Below the pieces are notes generated by a model, which ran no database searches, was not told where the DNA came from, and saw only the letters and a program-made list of their open reading frames with translations. 64,000 bases of DNA from Bacteroidales bacterium (GTDB taxonomy: Bacteria > Bacteroidota > Bacteroidia > Bacteroidales > UBA932): positions 1-64,000 of the forward strand of contig JAFVCK010000041.1 of the NCBI GenBank assembly GCA_017479265.1, read 5' to 3'. This document shows, piece by piece, positions 7,121-16,858 of the stretch; positions within the stretch are counted from its first letter, which is position 1; each line of letters opens with the position of its first letter. Position numbers and translations under genes: made by a program.

Positions 7121-8797
7121 ATGAAAAAAAACTACAAGATACTGCTTGCTGCCGCTGTCGCAGCGTTGGCATTAACTATATCCTGCTCAACTAAGGAAAG
7201 TCAAGATGCCCCGCAAACTGACGACATCTACACAGAGTCTCATATAAAAGATGTCGCTGAAAGCGACTATGAGGCAGCCATGAGGCTAATAGATGACGCA
7301 TTGAGGGCAGGGAAACTAAACGCTTTCAGTGCAAATTCCCTGCGCTCCAACCTCACCTACCAGCACACTGAAGACTACGCCGCCGCTGCCGATTTCATGC
7401 TAAAGGCCTTAAGGCAGGAAGAGGCTTCCGATGCCGGGACAAGGACAGAACTACTTTACCACCTGGCAACAATCTACATGAATTCCCGGGATATCACCCG
7501 TATGCTCGCTACATGCACGGAAGGAAAGGAGTATTCAAAGCTGGCCGAAAACAACTTCCTGGCCAACGCCTTCGACTTCCTGGCCGGAAACGGACTCTAC
7601 GGCATAGGGGAAGACAAAATGGGTAAAGAACTGATGCACAGCGCCATAACGAAGGCAAACGCAACGGCCGTCAGCAGGCCGGAGTACGGTCACCTGTTGT
7701 ATTTCATAGGGCAGTACATCAATACGCTCATAGAAGACAAGGAATTTGACGCAGCGCTTGAAGAATGTGACGAGTACGAAAGCAAGGTAGTCGCGATGGA
7801 GAAGAAATTCCCTAATTCCGACGACATTTACCTGGACCGCTGCAGGTTCTATCTTGACATTGACAGGGCTGTATGCCAGATGAATCTGGGACGAAGACAG
7901 GAAGCGGAAAAGTCCTTCAAACGGGCCACCAACCGGGATTTTGCAAGGACTTCAAGCGGAAGGACGAGGATGATAAAGTATTACGCCTCGGCAGGAAAGC
8001 CGGAGGAAATACTCGCGATATACACCGTGGAACAACCTTACACAGAAGAAGATACTGTAAACAGGGCATATAGTATGCGTATCGCCCGGCTACGCGAGGC
8101 TTATGCAAATGCCGGTATGGCTGACAAGGCAAGAGAATATGAAAAACGCTACAATGACCTGAGCGAGAAGATTGAGCTGAAGGAAATGAAGGAGGGCACA
8201 CTTGTCAATGCTGCAAAATATGATACCCAGCGCTATCGCTATCAATTGATGGAAACGAGTACTGCCCTGAAGAAGAACCGCCGGGCGCTGATATCCACCC
8301 TGACTGCCATAGTCCTGGCCATGTGCATACTGCTGGTCATTAACAACAGGAGGATGAAGCAGCATAAAAAAGACACGGAATCCATGGAAAAGAGCCTGCG
8401 CTCAATCCAGAGGCAGGTTGCCATAATGGCGCAAAGGGATGCCCGAAAAGATAAGTCGCCCCAGGGTGAGAAGAGAATGACGCTGGAAGAACTTATAGAA
8501 GGCAAACAGCTCTATCTGGACAAAAACCTGAACAGGGAAAGCGCGGCGGCAATGCTGGGAATAACTCCCGGCGAGGTGAGCAGGATGCTGGGCGAGATAC
8601 AGCCCGGAATAAGCTTCCCCGACTACATCAAGAGCCTGCGCATAAAGTATGCTCTGGAAGTCATGCAGGAGAATCCCCACATCAGCATAACGAAGCTTGC
8701 CGACAAATGCGGCTTCTACACCGTCCGAACCTTGCAGCGTTCCTTCCTTGCCGTGACCGGCAAGACCCCCAGCGAATACGCAAAAAGCCTGAAATAA
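7121..8797 (+). CDS. Membrane-bound hybrid regulator: TPR sensor, one TM helix, AraC-type HTH
   Basis: A one-component regulator spanning the inner membrane. The 558-residue product starts with a lipoprotein-like signal (LTISC), carries a TPR-like helical region to about residue 370, one transmembrane helix (ALISTLTAIVLAMCILLVI, about 382-400), a short coiled coil, and an AraC-type DNA-binding domain at the C-terminus (about 450-558). The latter includes the two helix-turn-helix units, for example ESAAAMLGITPGEVSRML and ISITKLADKCGFYTVRTLQR. The TPR region would sense a periplasmic signal and the HTH act in the cytoplasm. It lies just after the adhesin operon and has its own promoter, so it is a good candidate regulator of that operon. 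It resembles the protein at 171-1550, which lacks the HTH. Confidence 0.88.
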   Translation: MKKNYKILLAAAVAALALTISCSTKESQDAPQTDDIYTESHIKDVAESDYEAAMRLIDDALRAGKLNAFSANSLRSNLTYQHTEDYAAAADFMLKALRQEEASDAGTRTELLYHLATIYMNSRDITRMLATCTEGKEYSKLAENNFLANAFDFLAGNGLYGIGEDKMGKELMHSAITKANATAVSRPEYGHLLYFIGQYINTLIEDKEFDAALEECDEYESKVVAMEKKFPNSDDIYLDRCRFYLDIDRAVCQMNLGRRQEAEKSFKRATNRDFARTSSGRTRMIKYYASAGKPEEILAIYTVEQPYTEEDTVNRAYSMRIARLREAYANAGMADKAREYEKRYNDLSEKIELKEMKEGTLVNAAKYDTQRYRYQLMETSTALKKNRRALISTLTAIVLAMCILLVINNRRMKQHKKDTESMEKSLRSIQRQVAIMAQRDARKDKSPQGEKRMTLEELIEGKQLYLDKNLNRESAAAMLGITPGEVSRMLGEIQPGISFPDYIKSLRIKYALEVMQENPHISITKLADKCGFYTVRTLQRSFLAVTGKTPSEYAKSLK

Positions 8798-8799
8798 AG

Positions 8800-11304
8800 C
8801 TATTTACGACGAAGCGGCAGGCAGGGAACGAGCGAGAGCAGCAGAAGCAACAGAAGGGCGATTGAACTGGCCCTTGATATATGCGTGCTCAGCTTGTAGG
8901 ACTGGGGCTCGAAGCGCATCTTGAGGGTATGGTTTCCTTCCGGCAGCACGGCACCGCGAAGCGTCCAGTCCGCCCGGAAAATATCTACTTCCGTGCCGTC
9001 CTCAAGCGTGGCCGTCCAGCCGTTAGGATAGTATATCTCGCTGAAAACCACGGCTGCAGGCCCCTCGGCGCTATATTCATAGAGAAGCTCATTGGGAGCG
9101 TATGCAGAAAGCCTTATCGCTATGCTGTCAACCTCCGGAATCAAAACATCACCGAAGTCCGCACCTATTACGGCCTCCTCGCGAAGGTCCACCGCCCCGA
9201 TAAGTTCTATCTCCTCGTCCGGTGTGGAGGCACGCACAGCCCTCTTTACCTGCCATACACTGCCGAGTGCTCCGGGATTGACAAGAGGGGCGGCATTGCC
9301 GTCCAGGATTATGTACTTGTCATTCAGCATGGACAGTATGGGAATGTCGGGCATGGAAGCCTGGACTTCCGATACAGTCGCGGCACCCTTGACGGAGCGG
9401 TAAATGGAATTAATTTCTGAACTTAAGTACCTGTCTATCAGGTCCTGATAGCGCTGAAGCTTGACGGGGCTGTATCCGCCTATATTCTTATGGAAATAAC
9501 TTGGATGCGAATCGTTGAACACATTCACCGTAAGGTCCAGCACCCTGTAGTCGAGCTCTTCGTCGGCGAGTATGGCCTTGTCCACGGGCCTCTCCTTGAA
9601 CTGGCCGTCAAACTGGCGGGGAGTAGTGAAATGATCCTTGTTGAGATAACGCTTGCCGACAGAGAACATGTTGATAAGCACGAGGACGCAGATTGCGGCA
9701 CCGGCTATCACCTTGCGGCTCTTCAGCTCGCCCTTGCCGGAATAGGACCATAGCAGCAGTCCGTATGTCAACAAAATGAGTATCAGCGACATAAGCGCAT
9801 CGTGACGCAGCAGCGACATGCGGTCAGCAATCAGCGCATCCACAAGTATGTCCGGCTGGCCCGCGTCAACAGCCCCGGTGAAGCTGCGTCCCGCGCCTGT
9901 CATGGAGAAGAGGCAGAAAAGACCTGTGACGGCAAGTGCAATGCTGCCCCATTTGAGGAAGGCCGCCCTGTCATATTGCTCTCGCACTATGCGGTCCAGG
10001 GCCATGAAGCCCAGCATGGGCAGGGTCAGTTGCAATATCACAAGGGCCATGGACACAGTCCTGAACTTGCTGTAAAAAGGCACAAGGTAGTACCAGAACT
10101 CGGTAAATGCCATGAAATGGTTGCCCACGGCCAGGAGTATGCCTATTATCGAGGCCGCCAGCATCCACCAGCGGTCTTTGCCCTTGCACAGGCCCAGGCC
10201 CAGCAGGAAGAGGAATATGGTTATTGCACCCATGTACATGGGGCCGGCGGTGAAGGGCTGGGGGCCCCAGTACAGGGGCAGGGACTTTGCCACCTGCTTG
10301 AGATTGCCCTGTCCTGCCATTTTCAGCAGTTTTATGGTCTCGGACTTGTCGGGATTGACCGCCCCGGCGGAAGCGCCGCCGTTGTAGTCCGGAATCATCA
10401 TGTTCGGGAGCTCCTCCCATCCGTAGGACCATGCCGTGGCATACGAGAGGTCAAGCCCCTTGGACTTGGAGTTGTCGCCGCCCAGTTCGGAACCTCCGCG
10501 CATAGTCTCCTGCGTGTATATATACGTGGGTATCAGACGGTTGGCATTGGTTGCAATGCCTAATGACCCTGCCACCAGCATGGCGGCGGAGGCGGCGAGG
10601 AACTTGCCGGTGAGAGAGCGTCCCTCCGCGCTTGTCATAAGCCATATAAAAAGGGCCAGGACATAGCAGAAAATGATAATCGCCAGGTAATAGGTGATCT
10701 GCACATGGTTGGCCTTTATCTGGAAATTGAGGGCCATTGCAAACAGGGCCGCTCCGAGAATCGTCTTCCAAATCCAGCCCTTACCCTTGGTCCTCAGCGC
10801 GCTCCTGTATGTAAAAATAACGCCTGCAAGTACCCATGGAGCGTATGCAAGTGCCAGCATCTTGGCGTTGTGCCCGACCTGTATAATCTGCATATTGTAT
10901 GCGCAGAAGGTCACAGCAACTGCACCGCCGGCCGCTATGATGCCGTTCATGCCCAGGGCGAGCATCAGCAGGAAGGCCCCCAGAAGGGATATGAACAGGT
11001 AACTCGCCGGCCTTTTGCCTGTCAGGAAAAGGTCATAGACGGGCTTTGTCCAGTCGCCTTCGGTATTGCCCGTGAGCATGGTCGTGGGCATGCCGCCGAA
11101 CATGGAGTTGGTCCATGCGGTGCGGTCCGACGGATGGGCTTCGTTCCAGAGATTGGTCTCGCGGGCCATGCCCACATATCCTGATATATCGCTCTGGTCC
11201 ACAATTTTGCCTTCAAGCACCCACGGCACGAATCCGTACGAGAGAACGAGGAACAAGAGGACTATGGCGGCGTAAGCCAGTATGTTTTTCAAATTCTGCT
11301 TCAT
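8800..11304 (-). CDS. YfhO family polytopic membrane protein
   Basis: The 834-residue protein has about a dozen hydrophobic segments and a luminal/periplasmic C-terminal domain before a final TM helix (ASSIALLLLLLLSLVPCL). YfhO proteins are GT-C-like glycosyltransferases; in Bacillus one is needed for glycosylation of lipoteichoic acid, but the role in Bacteroidetes is not established. The family signature GWTATLEDG/ADWTLRGAVLPEGNHT is visible near the C-terminus. The start at 11304 gives MKQNLKNILAYAAIVLLF; a -7 box at 11341-11348 excludes the ATG at 11343. Its stop lies 2 nt from the stop of the convergent regulator. Confidence 0.85.
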   Translation of the reverse strand: MKQNLKNILAYAAIVLLFLVLSYGFVPWVLEGKIVDQSDISGYVGMARETNLWNEAHPSDRTAWTNSMFGGMPTTMLTGNTEGDWTKPVYDLFLTGKRPASYLFISLLGAFLLMLALGMNGIIAAGGAVAVTFCAYNMQIIQVGHNAKMLALAYAPWVLAGVIFTYRSALRTKGKGWIWKTILGAALFAMALNFQIKANHVQITYYLAIIIFCYVLALFIWLMTSAEGRSLTGKFLAASAAMLVAGSLGIATNANRLIPTYIYTQETMRGGSELGGDNSKSKGLDLSYATAWSYGWEELPNMMIPDYNGGASAGAVNPDKSETIKLLKMAGQGNLKQVAKSLPLYWGPQPFTAGPMYMGAITIFLFLLGLGLCKGKDRWWMLAASIIGILLAVGNHFMAFTEFWYYLVPFYSKFRTVSMALVILQLTLPMLGFMALDRIVREQYDRAAFLKWGSIALAVTGLFCLFSMTGAGRSFTGAVDAGQPDILVDALIADRMSLLRHDALMSLILILLTYGLLLWSYSGKGELKSRKVIAGAAICVLVLINMFSVGKRYLNKDHFTTPRQFDGQFKERPVDKAILADEELDYRVLDLTVNVFNDSHPSYFHKNIGGYSPVKLQRYQDLIDRYLSSEINSIYRSVKGAATVSEVQASMPDIPILSMLNDKYIILDGNAAPLVNPGALGSVWQVKRAVRASTPDEEIELIGAVDLREEAVIGADFGDVLIPEVDSIAIRLSAYAPNELLYEYSAEGPAAVVFSEIYYPNGWTATLEDGTEVDIFRADWTLRGAVLPEGNHTLKMRFEPQSYKLSTHISRASSIALLLLLLLSLVPCLPLRRK

Positions 11305-11340
11305 AATTATATCCATATCGTCTGGATGCGACAATCCTTG

Positions 11341-11348
11341 CAAAGTTA
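11341..11348 (-). promoter_or_regulatory. -7 box for the YfhO gene
   Basis: TAACTTTG on the minus strand, exact TAnnTTTG, 36 nt upstream of the start at 11304. Confidence 0.6.
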
Positions 11349-11440
11349 AGTCTTTTTTGATTTTTTTTCGGATAATTCCGAAATAATTCCTAAATTGCGG
11401 TGCTAAAACGCATGTTTATTAATTAAAATAATTGTACATC

Positions 11441-12130
11441 ATGAAGAAATTGATTCCTATCGCGTTGATTGCCCTGACGATTCTGCCGGGATGTTCAACT
11501 TGGACCAAGACTGCAAATGGTACCGCCATCGGTAGCGGCGCAGGCGCAGCCTTAGGTGCCGCCATAGGCGCTCTCATCAGCAAGGATGCCAAGGGTGCTG
11601 CCATCGGCGCAGCCATCGGAACAGCCGTAGGTGCAGGTACCGGCGCAATCATAGGCAACCAGATGGACAAGAAGGCCGAGGAACTCGCAGCTCTCGAGAA
11701 TGCAAACGTCGAGACTGTCACCGACCAGAACGGCCTCACCGCCATCAAGGTTACCTTCGACAGCGGTATCCTCTTCCCCACCAACGGCACCAAGCTCAAC
11801 AAGTCTTCACAGGCCGAGCTGAAGGAATTCGCCACCAAGATGTCCGACTTCACCGAGACCGACATCACCATCTACGGCCACACCGACAACACCGGCAGCG
11901 CCGAGGTTAACGAGCGTATCTCCCAGCAGAGGGCCGACGCAGTCCAGGATTATCTCAAGGCCTGCGGAATAGCAGCCGACCGCATGGTATCACAGGGTCT
12001 TTCCTACACCATGCCCGTTGCCGACAACGCTACCAAGGAAGGCCGCGCAGCCAACCGTCGCGTCGAGATCTACATCTCCGCCAACGAGGATATGATCAAG
12101 GCCGCCGAGGCACAGGCCGAGAAGAAGTAA
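11441..12130 (+). CDS. Glycine-zipper OmpA-family outer-membrane lipoprotein
   Basis: An OmpA-like protein that probably links the outer membrane to peptidoglycan. The 229-residue product has a lipoprotein signal (ILPGC, Cys near 18), a glycine-zipper region from about 28 to 75 with repeated GxxxG and AIGAAIG patterns, and a C-terminal OmpA domain from about 105 with YGHTDNTGSAEVN and ERISQQRADAV, and RRVEIYI. The start is the ATG at 11441 rather than the one at 11432, because it opens the signal peptide. The gene has strongly biased codons (many GCC, AAG, ACC), typical of high expression. TAAATTG at 11391 may be its promoter. A clear terminator follows. Confidence 0.9.
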   Translation: MKKLIPIALIALTILPGCSTWTKTANGTAIGSGAGAALGAAIGALISKDAKGAAIGAAIGTAVGAGTGAIIGNQMDKKAEELAALENANVETVTDQNGLTAIKVTFDSGILFPTNGTKLNKSSQAELKEFATKMSDFTETDITIYGHTDNTGSAEVNERISQQRADAVQDYLKACGIAADRMVSQGLSYTMPVADNATKEGRAANRRVEIYISANEDMIKAAEAQAEKK

Positions 12131-12154
12131 ACAACTGTCTGACAGCGAAAAGGG

Positions 12155-12187
12155 GCTGGCCGGGTCTGTTCCCGGTCAGTTTTTTTT
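12155..12187 (+). terminator. Rho-independent terminator after the OmpA lipoprotein
   Basis: CTGGCCGGG pairs with CCCGGTCAG across TCTGTT (one G-T pair), followed by eight T. Confidence 0.85.
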
Positions 12188-12256
12188 GCATCCGGGCAAT
12201 CCGCTCTGAGAAGCTGTTTTGAAGCGATGATTGCAACATAAAAACGTTTTTTTTAT

Positions 12257-12264
12257 TATCTTTG
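12257..12264 (+). promoter_or_regulatory. -7 box of the galactan locus
   Basis: TATCTTTG, exact TAnnTTTG, 55 nt before the susC start, leaving a leader of about 50 nt. A TTG at 12231-12233 is a possible -33 element. Confidence 0.65.
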
Positions 12265-12319
12265 CTGACTAGATGATGCCGAGGCGGTATCATTGACCTA
12301 ACCATTTTAATAGCATCGT

Positions 12320-15268
12320 ATGCGAAAAACATTTTTGATGATTCTGCTGACCTTCCTGGCCGGGGTATCCCTGTTCGCCCAGGAAAAGGTCACTGTAAAC
12401 GGAACCGTCTATGACGAGAACGGCATCACCCTGATCGGTGCCTCCGTCATCGAGACAGGAACGTCCAACGGCACAATCACAGACCTGGACGGCAAGTTTA
12501 CGATTTCTGCAAAGTCCGGCGGCAGCCTTACCATCGAGTACATAGGCTATGCCCCCCAGACCTTGCCTGTACCCACAGAAGGAGAACTGACAGTCAGGCT
12601 CGAGCCCGACACCAACCTCATCGCCGAGACCGTGGTCATTGGCTACGGCGTACAGCGCAAGACCGACCTCACAGGCTCGGTGAGCAGCATCTCCTCAAAA
12701 GACTTCAACGAAGGAGTTATCAACTCCCCGGAACAGCTGATCAACGGTAAAGTCAGCGGCGTGCAGATAGTCAGCGGCGGCGGTTCTCCTAATGCCGCCA
12801 GCACAATCCGCATCCGCGGCGGAGCATCCCTGAACGCATCCAACGACCCTCTGGTAGTGCTTGACGGCGTACCCATGGAAGTGGGCGGAAGCGTCAGCGG
12901 AGGCGGCAATTTCCTGAGCCTGGTGAACCCCAACGACATCGAGAGCATCACCGTCCTGAAGGATGCCGCTTCGACGGCCATCTACGGCTCCCGCGCCTCC
13001 AACGGAGTGCTCATAATCACCACCCGCAAGGGCAGCAGCGCCTCTTCTTCCAGGCCTAAAATCAACTTCATGAGTACCAACTCTTTCCAGACTCCCACCA
13101 AGTCCGCCGACATGGTGAGCAGGGACGAGATGATATCCATAGTGAACACCTTCGGAAACGACAAGCAGAAGGCTCTGATGAATCCTGATATCAACACGGA
13201 CTGGAACAAGCTCATTTTCCGCAACGCCTTCGGCACGGACAACAGCCTCAGCGTATCGGGCAACGCCTTCAAGGTGCTCCCTTACCGCGTATCGCTGGGA
13301 TACAACAACCAGAACGGTATCCTGCGCACCGACGGTTCGCAGAGGTACACCGGCAGCCTCACCCTTTCCCCTACCCTGCTGGACGGACACCTGAGGCTGG
13401 TCCTGAACGCCAAGGGCACCTTCAACACCAACCGTTTCGGCAACCAGAGCGCCATCTGGGGCGGTTCCACCCACAACCCCACCGTTCCTGTATATTCCGG
13501 AAACGATGCCTACCTTGGCTTCTATGAGGCCCTGGACAGCAAGGGCAACCCCATCAACGGTGCTACCGGCAACCCTGTCGGCCTTCTCGAAGGCCGCGTC
13601 GATACCAGCAAGGTATATAGGATAATAGGAAGTTTCGATGCCGACTACAGCATGCACTTCCTTCCCGAACTCCATCTGCACGCCACCCTGGGCTATGACT
13701 ACTCCAACGGACGTGGCCATATCTATGTGCCCAAGGAGGCCTACCAGGCATGGAGCAACGGCGGATGGAACTATGACTACGGCCCGCAGGAGAACTTCAA
13801 CCGCCTGGCTACCATTTACTTGAATTACAACAAGTACTTCGAGGAGATCAAGAGCAACTTCGACATCACGGCCGGTTACGACTACCAGTTCTGGAGATAT
13901 TGGAGCCCTGTCATGTATGCATACAACGCCTCCGACGCTCTCCAGTACACCTCCGCTTCCGGCGACCAGAGGCACGTGCTGCTGTCCTGGTACGCAAGGT
14001 TCAACTACTCTTTCGACTCCAGATATCTCATAGGCGTGAGCGTCCGCGCCGACGGTTCTTCCCGCTTCGCACCGGACAAGAGATGGGGTGTATTCCCTTC
14101 ACTGTCAGCTGCTTGGAGAATCTCACGCGAATCCTTCTTCGAGCCCGTAAAGGGAGTCATGAGCGATGCCAAACTGAGGGTCAGCTACGGTATCACCGGC
14201 CAGCAGGACGGAATCGCCAACTACGGCTACATGCCCCTGTATTCAGCAGGACAGGCAGGTGCCTGGTACATGTTCGGCGGCACTCCTGTGCAAACCTACC
14301 GCCCAGCCGCATATAACGCCAACCTCAAGTGGGAGACCACAAGGGCCTTCAACGCAGGCTTCGACTTCGGCTTCCTCGAGGACAGGATTACCGGCAGCAT
14401 AGACTACTACAGGCGCACCACCGAGGACCTTCTCGCAACAGTCCCCGTGGCCGCCGGCACCAACTTCAACAAGGAGATGCTCTCCAATGTCGGCAACATC
14501 CTATCAACAGGTGTTGAAATGACCCTGAGCGCCACTCCCGTAAAGACCGAGGACTGGAACTGGGACATCAGCGCCAACGCCACCTGGATGCGCAGCCGCA
14601 TCACCAACCTCAGGATGAGCGCCGACGCAGCCTCTCCCCATACCCCCGCGGGATGGATAGATTCGCACTATGTACAGGTGCTGTCAGAAGGCTACGCTCC
14701 CTACAGTTTCTACGTGTACAAGCAGATTTACGACGCTGCTTCCGGCAAGCCCATCGAGGGCCTGTATGCCGACCTCAGCGGTGACGGCAAGATAGACAGC
14801 AACGACCTCTATCATCACCACAGCGCTGCCCCCGACTGGATGCTCGGCCTCTCCACCAGCCTCACCTGGAAGAAACTCACGGTCAGCACCACCCTCAGGG
14901 CCAATATAGGCAACTATCTGTTCAATGGAATGGCCATGAACACAGGTGCCTGGGAGACAGTTTCATACAACGATTCCCAGGTGAACAAGGTGCATAGGAG
15001 CTTCCTCGATTCCAACTTCGGCAAGAGGCAGTACGAATCCGACTACTATGTAGAGAACGCATCCTTCCTCAAGATGGACAACATACAGGTGTCATACAAC
15101 TTCGGCAAGGTAACCAAGTGGCTGGGTATCAACCTGTCAGCCATGGTCCAGAATGTATTCACCATCACTGGATACAGCGGAGTGGACCCCGAGTGCCCCG
15201 GCGGCATAGACATGTCCGTATATCCCCGTCCGAGGATATTCTCACTGACCGTAGGACTTGACTTCTAA
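12320..15268 (+). CDS. susC: SusC-like TonB-dependent receptor for galacto-oligosaccharides
   Basis: The outer-membrane channel of a SusCD pair, powered by TonB. The 982-residue product has a signal peptide ending at LFAQ, a carboxypeptidase-regulatory-like domain (about 23-100), a plug domain with the SusC signatures VVIGYGVQRKTDLTGSVSS and SNGVLIITTRKG (about 110-220), and a beta-barrel ending in aromatic FSLTVGLDF. Its length is normal for the family. It is followed 12 nt later by susD and then by a binding protein, GH53 and GH2 in the same order as the galactan locus of Bacteroides thetaiotaomicron (BT4671-BT4667). That order, and the GH families, support pectic beta-1,4-galactan fragments as the substrate. 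Confidence 0.95.
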   Translation: MRKTFLMILLTFLAGVSLFAQEKVTVNGTVYDENGITLIGASVIETGTSNGTITDLDGKFTISAKSGGSLTIEYIGYAPQTLPVPTEGELTVRLEPDTNLIAETVVIGYGVQRKTDLTGSVSSISSKDFNEGVINSPEQLINGKVSGVQIVSGGGSPNAASTIRIRGGASLNASNDPLVVLDGVPMEVGGSVSGGGNFLSLVNPNDIESITVLKDAASTAIYGSRASNGVLIITTRKGSSASSSRPKINFMSTNSFQTPTKSADMVSRDEMISIVNTFGNDKQKALMNPDINTDWNKLIFRNAFGTDNSLSVSGNAFKVLPYRVSLGYNNQNGILRTDGSQRYTGSLTLSPTLLDGHLRLVLNAKGTFNTNRFGNQSAIWGGSTHNPTVPVYSGNDAYLGFYEALDSKGNPINGATGNPVGLLEGRVDTSKVYRIIGSFDADYSMHFLPELHLHATLGYDYSNGRGHIYVPKEAYQAWSNGGWNYDYGPQENFNRLATIYLNYNKYFEEIKSNFDITAGYDYQFWRYWSPVMYAYNASDALQYTSASGDQRHVLLSWYARFNYSFDSRYLIGVSVRADGSSRFAPDKRWGVFPSLSAAWRISRESFFEPVKGVMSDAKLRVSYGITGQQDGIANYGYMPLYSAGQAGAWYMFGGTPVQTYRPAAYNANLKWETTRAFNAGFDFGFLEDRITGSIDYYRRTTEDLLATVPVAAGTNFNKEMLSNVGNILSTGVEMTLSATPVKTEDWNWDISANATWMRSRITNLRMSADAASPHTPAGWIDSHYVQVLSEGYAPYSFYVYKQIYDAASGKPIEGLYADLSGDGKIDSNDLYHHHSAAPDWMLGLSTSLTWKKLTVSTTLRANIGNYLFNGMAMNTGAWETVSYNDSQVNKVHRSFLDSNFGKRQYESDYYVENASFLKMDNIQVSYNFGKVTKWLGINLSAMVQNVFTITGYSGVDPECPGGIDMSVYPRPRIFSLTVGLDF

Positions 15269-15280
15269 ATTGTTATGACG

Positions 15281-16858
15281 ATGAAAAGGATATTTATCAC
15301 CATACTTGCAGGAACACTTCTTCTGACTTCCTGCTTCAAGGACCTCGACCAGCGTCCCGTTACCGAGACGGAGACGGATGCCGAGACCGTATATGGCAGC
15401 GTCTCCGGATTCAAGGGCATGCTGGCCAAGATTTACGGCTCCTTCACCCTCGTCGGCCTTGAGAAAGGCGGCAGCAACGCCGACCTGTCCAGCAACAACG
15501 GTCAGGACCTCATGAGGGCCTATTTCAACCTTCAGGAAGCCCCCACGGACGAGGTCGCAAACACTTGGCTGTCAGGCGACAAGGTTGAAGCGATAACCTT
15601 CATGACATGGGATGCCAACGACCCTTGGGTGGCCGACGGCTACTACAGGCTCTACTATACCATAGCCCTTTGCAATGAATTCCTCCGCCACGGCTCCGAC
15701 ACCGAAGGATTCTCCGAGGCCGAGAAGGCCGATGTGGCTTCATTCTGCGCCGAGACCCGCTTCATAAGGGCCCTGGCCTATTGGATGGTGCTCGACCTCT
15801 TCGGCAAAGGCCCCTACGTGGACGAGACCATGAAGGTCGAGGCGTTCATGCCCGAGGCCTACGACGCGGCCAAGCTTTTCGCCTACATAGAGAGCGAACT
15901 CAAGGCCACCCAGGACTTGATGCCCGCGAGCGTGGAATACGGCAGGGCCAACAAGGATGCCGCGCAGTTCCTGCTGGCAAGGCTCTACCTCAACGCACAG
16001 ACCTACGGATGCGGCGACCACTACTCCGACTGCATCGCCGCCTGCGAGAAACTCCGCACTGCCGGATACAGCCTCGAAGGCGACTACAGCAAGCTCTTCA
16101 ACGCCGACAACCACCTGAGGACCAACGAGATAATATTCCCCTTGGTAGTCGATGCCACCAACACCGTGACTTGGGGCACCTCCACTTATGTAGTGTGCGG
16201 ACAGTGCGACCATGACGGACTTCTGGATGCCGAAGGCATATTCGGAATCAAGGAAGGATGGGGTTCATTCCGGGTGCGCGGCAACCTGCCCGCCCTCTTC
16301 GGCAACCCCCTGACCAGCACCGACAAACGCTGCCGTTTCTACACGGACGGACGCAGCCAGTGGTTCACTTCCAACATAGATGACAGCTCCCAGGGATTCT
16401 TCTGCGAGAAATGGACCAACCTCAAAGATGACGGTTCCATTGCCTCCAACTCAGTCGAATCAGGAGTCTGCACCGACTGGCCCCTCTTCCGCTTTGCCGA
16501 CGTGCTGCTGATGGAGGCAGAGGCCTTCCTGCGCGGCGGCCAGGGCATCACCCGCAGCGATGCTCTCGGACTGCTCAACCAGGTGCGCCAGAGGGCCTAC
16601 GGAAACACTACAGGCGACATAGCCGACGCTGATTTCACCCTCCCCCTCATTCTCGACGAAAGAGGCCGTGAATTCCACTTCGAGGCACAGCGCAGGACCG
16701 ACCTGAGGCGTTTCGAATGCTTTACCGGTCCTTCATATATATGGGAATGGAAGGGCGGCACCCTCGCAGGAAGGGCTGTTGATGACAGATACAACCTCTA
16801 CCCCATCCCTGCCGCCGAACTTTCCGCCAACACCAACCTTAAAAACGACAAGTACTGA
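15281..16858 (+). CDS. susD: SusD-like surface glycan-binding lipoprotein
   Basis: The lid of the SusCD transporter, holding oligosaccharides over the barrel. The 525-residue lipoprotein has LLLTSC with Cys near residue 19, an N-terminal helical region with the family's typical YGSVSGFKGMLAKIYGSF, a RFIRALAYWMVLDLFG segment (TPR-like helix), and the late signature LPLILDERGREFHFEAQRR-type stretch. The ATG at 15281 directly precedes the signal peptide; an ATG two codons earlier at 15275 is possible. The stop overlaps the next ATG (TGATG at 16856-16860). Confidence 0.94.
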   Translation: MKRIFITILAGTLLLTSCFKDLDQRPVTETETDAETVYGSVSGFKGMLAKIYGSFTLVGLEKGGSNADLSSNNGQDLMRAYFNLQEAPTDEVANTWLSGDKVEAITFMTWDANDPWVADGYYRLYYTIALCNEFLRHGSDTEGFSEAEKADVASFCAETRFIRALAYWMVLDLFGKGPYVDETMKVEAFMPEAYDAAKLFAYIESELKATQDLMPASVEYGRANKDAAQFLLARLYLNAQTYGCGDHYSDCIAACEKLRTAGYSLEGDYSKLFNADNHLRTNEIIFPLVVDATNTVTWGTSTYVVCGQCDHDGLLDAEGIFGIKEGWGSFRVRGNLPALFGNPLTSTDKRCRFYTDGRSQWFTSNIDDSSQGFFCEKWTNLKDDGSIASNSVESGVCTDWPLFRFADVLLMEAEAFLRGGQGITRSDALGLLNQVRQRAYGNTTGDIADADFTLPLILDERGREFHFEAQRRTDLRRFECFTGPSYIWEWKGGTLAGRAVDDRYNLYPIPAAELSANTNLKNDKY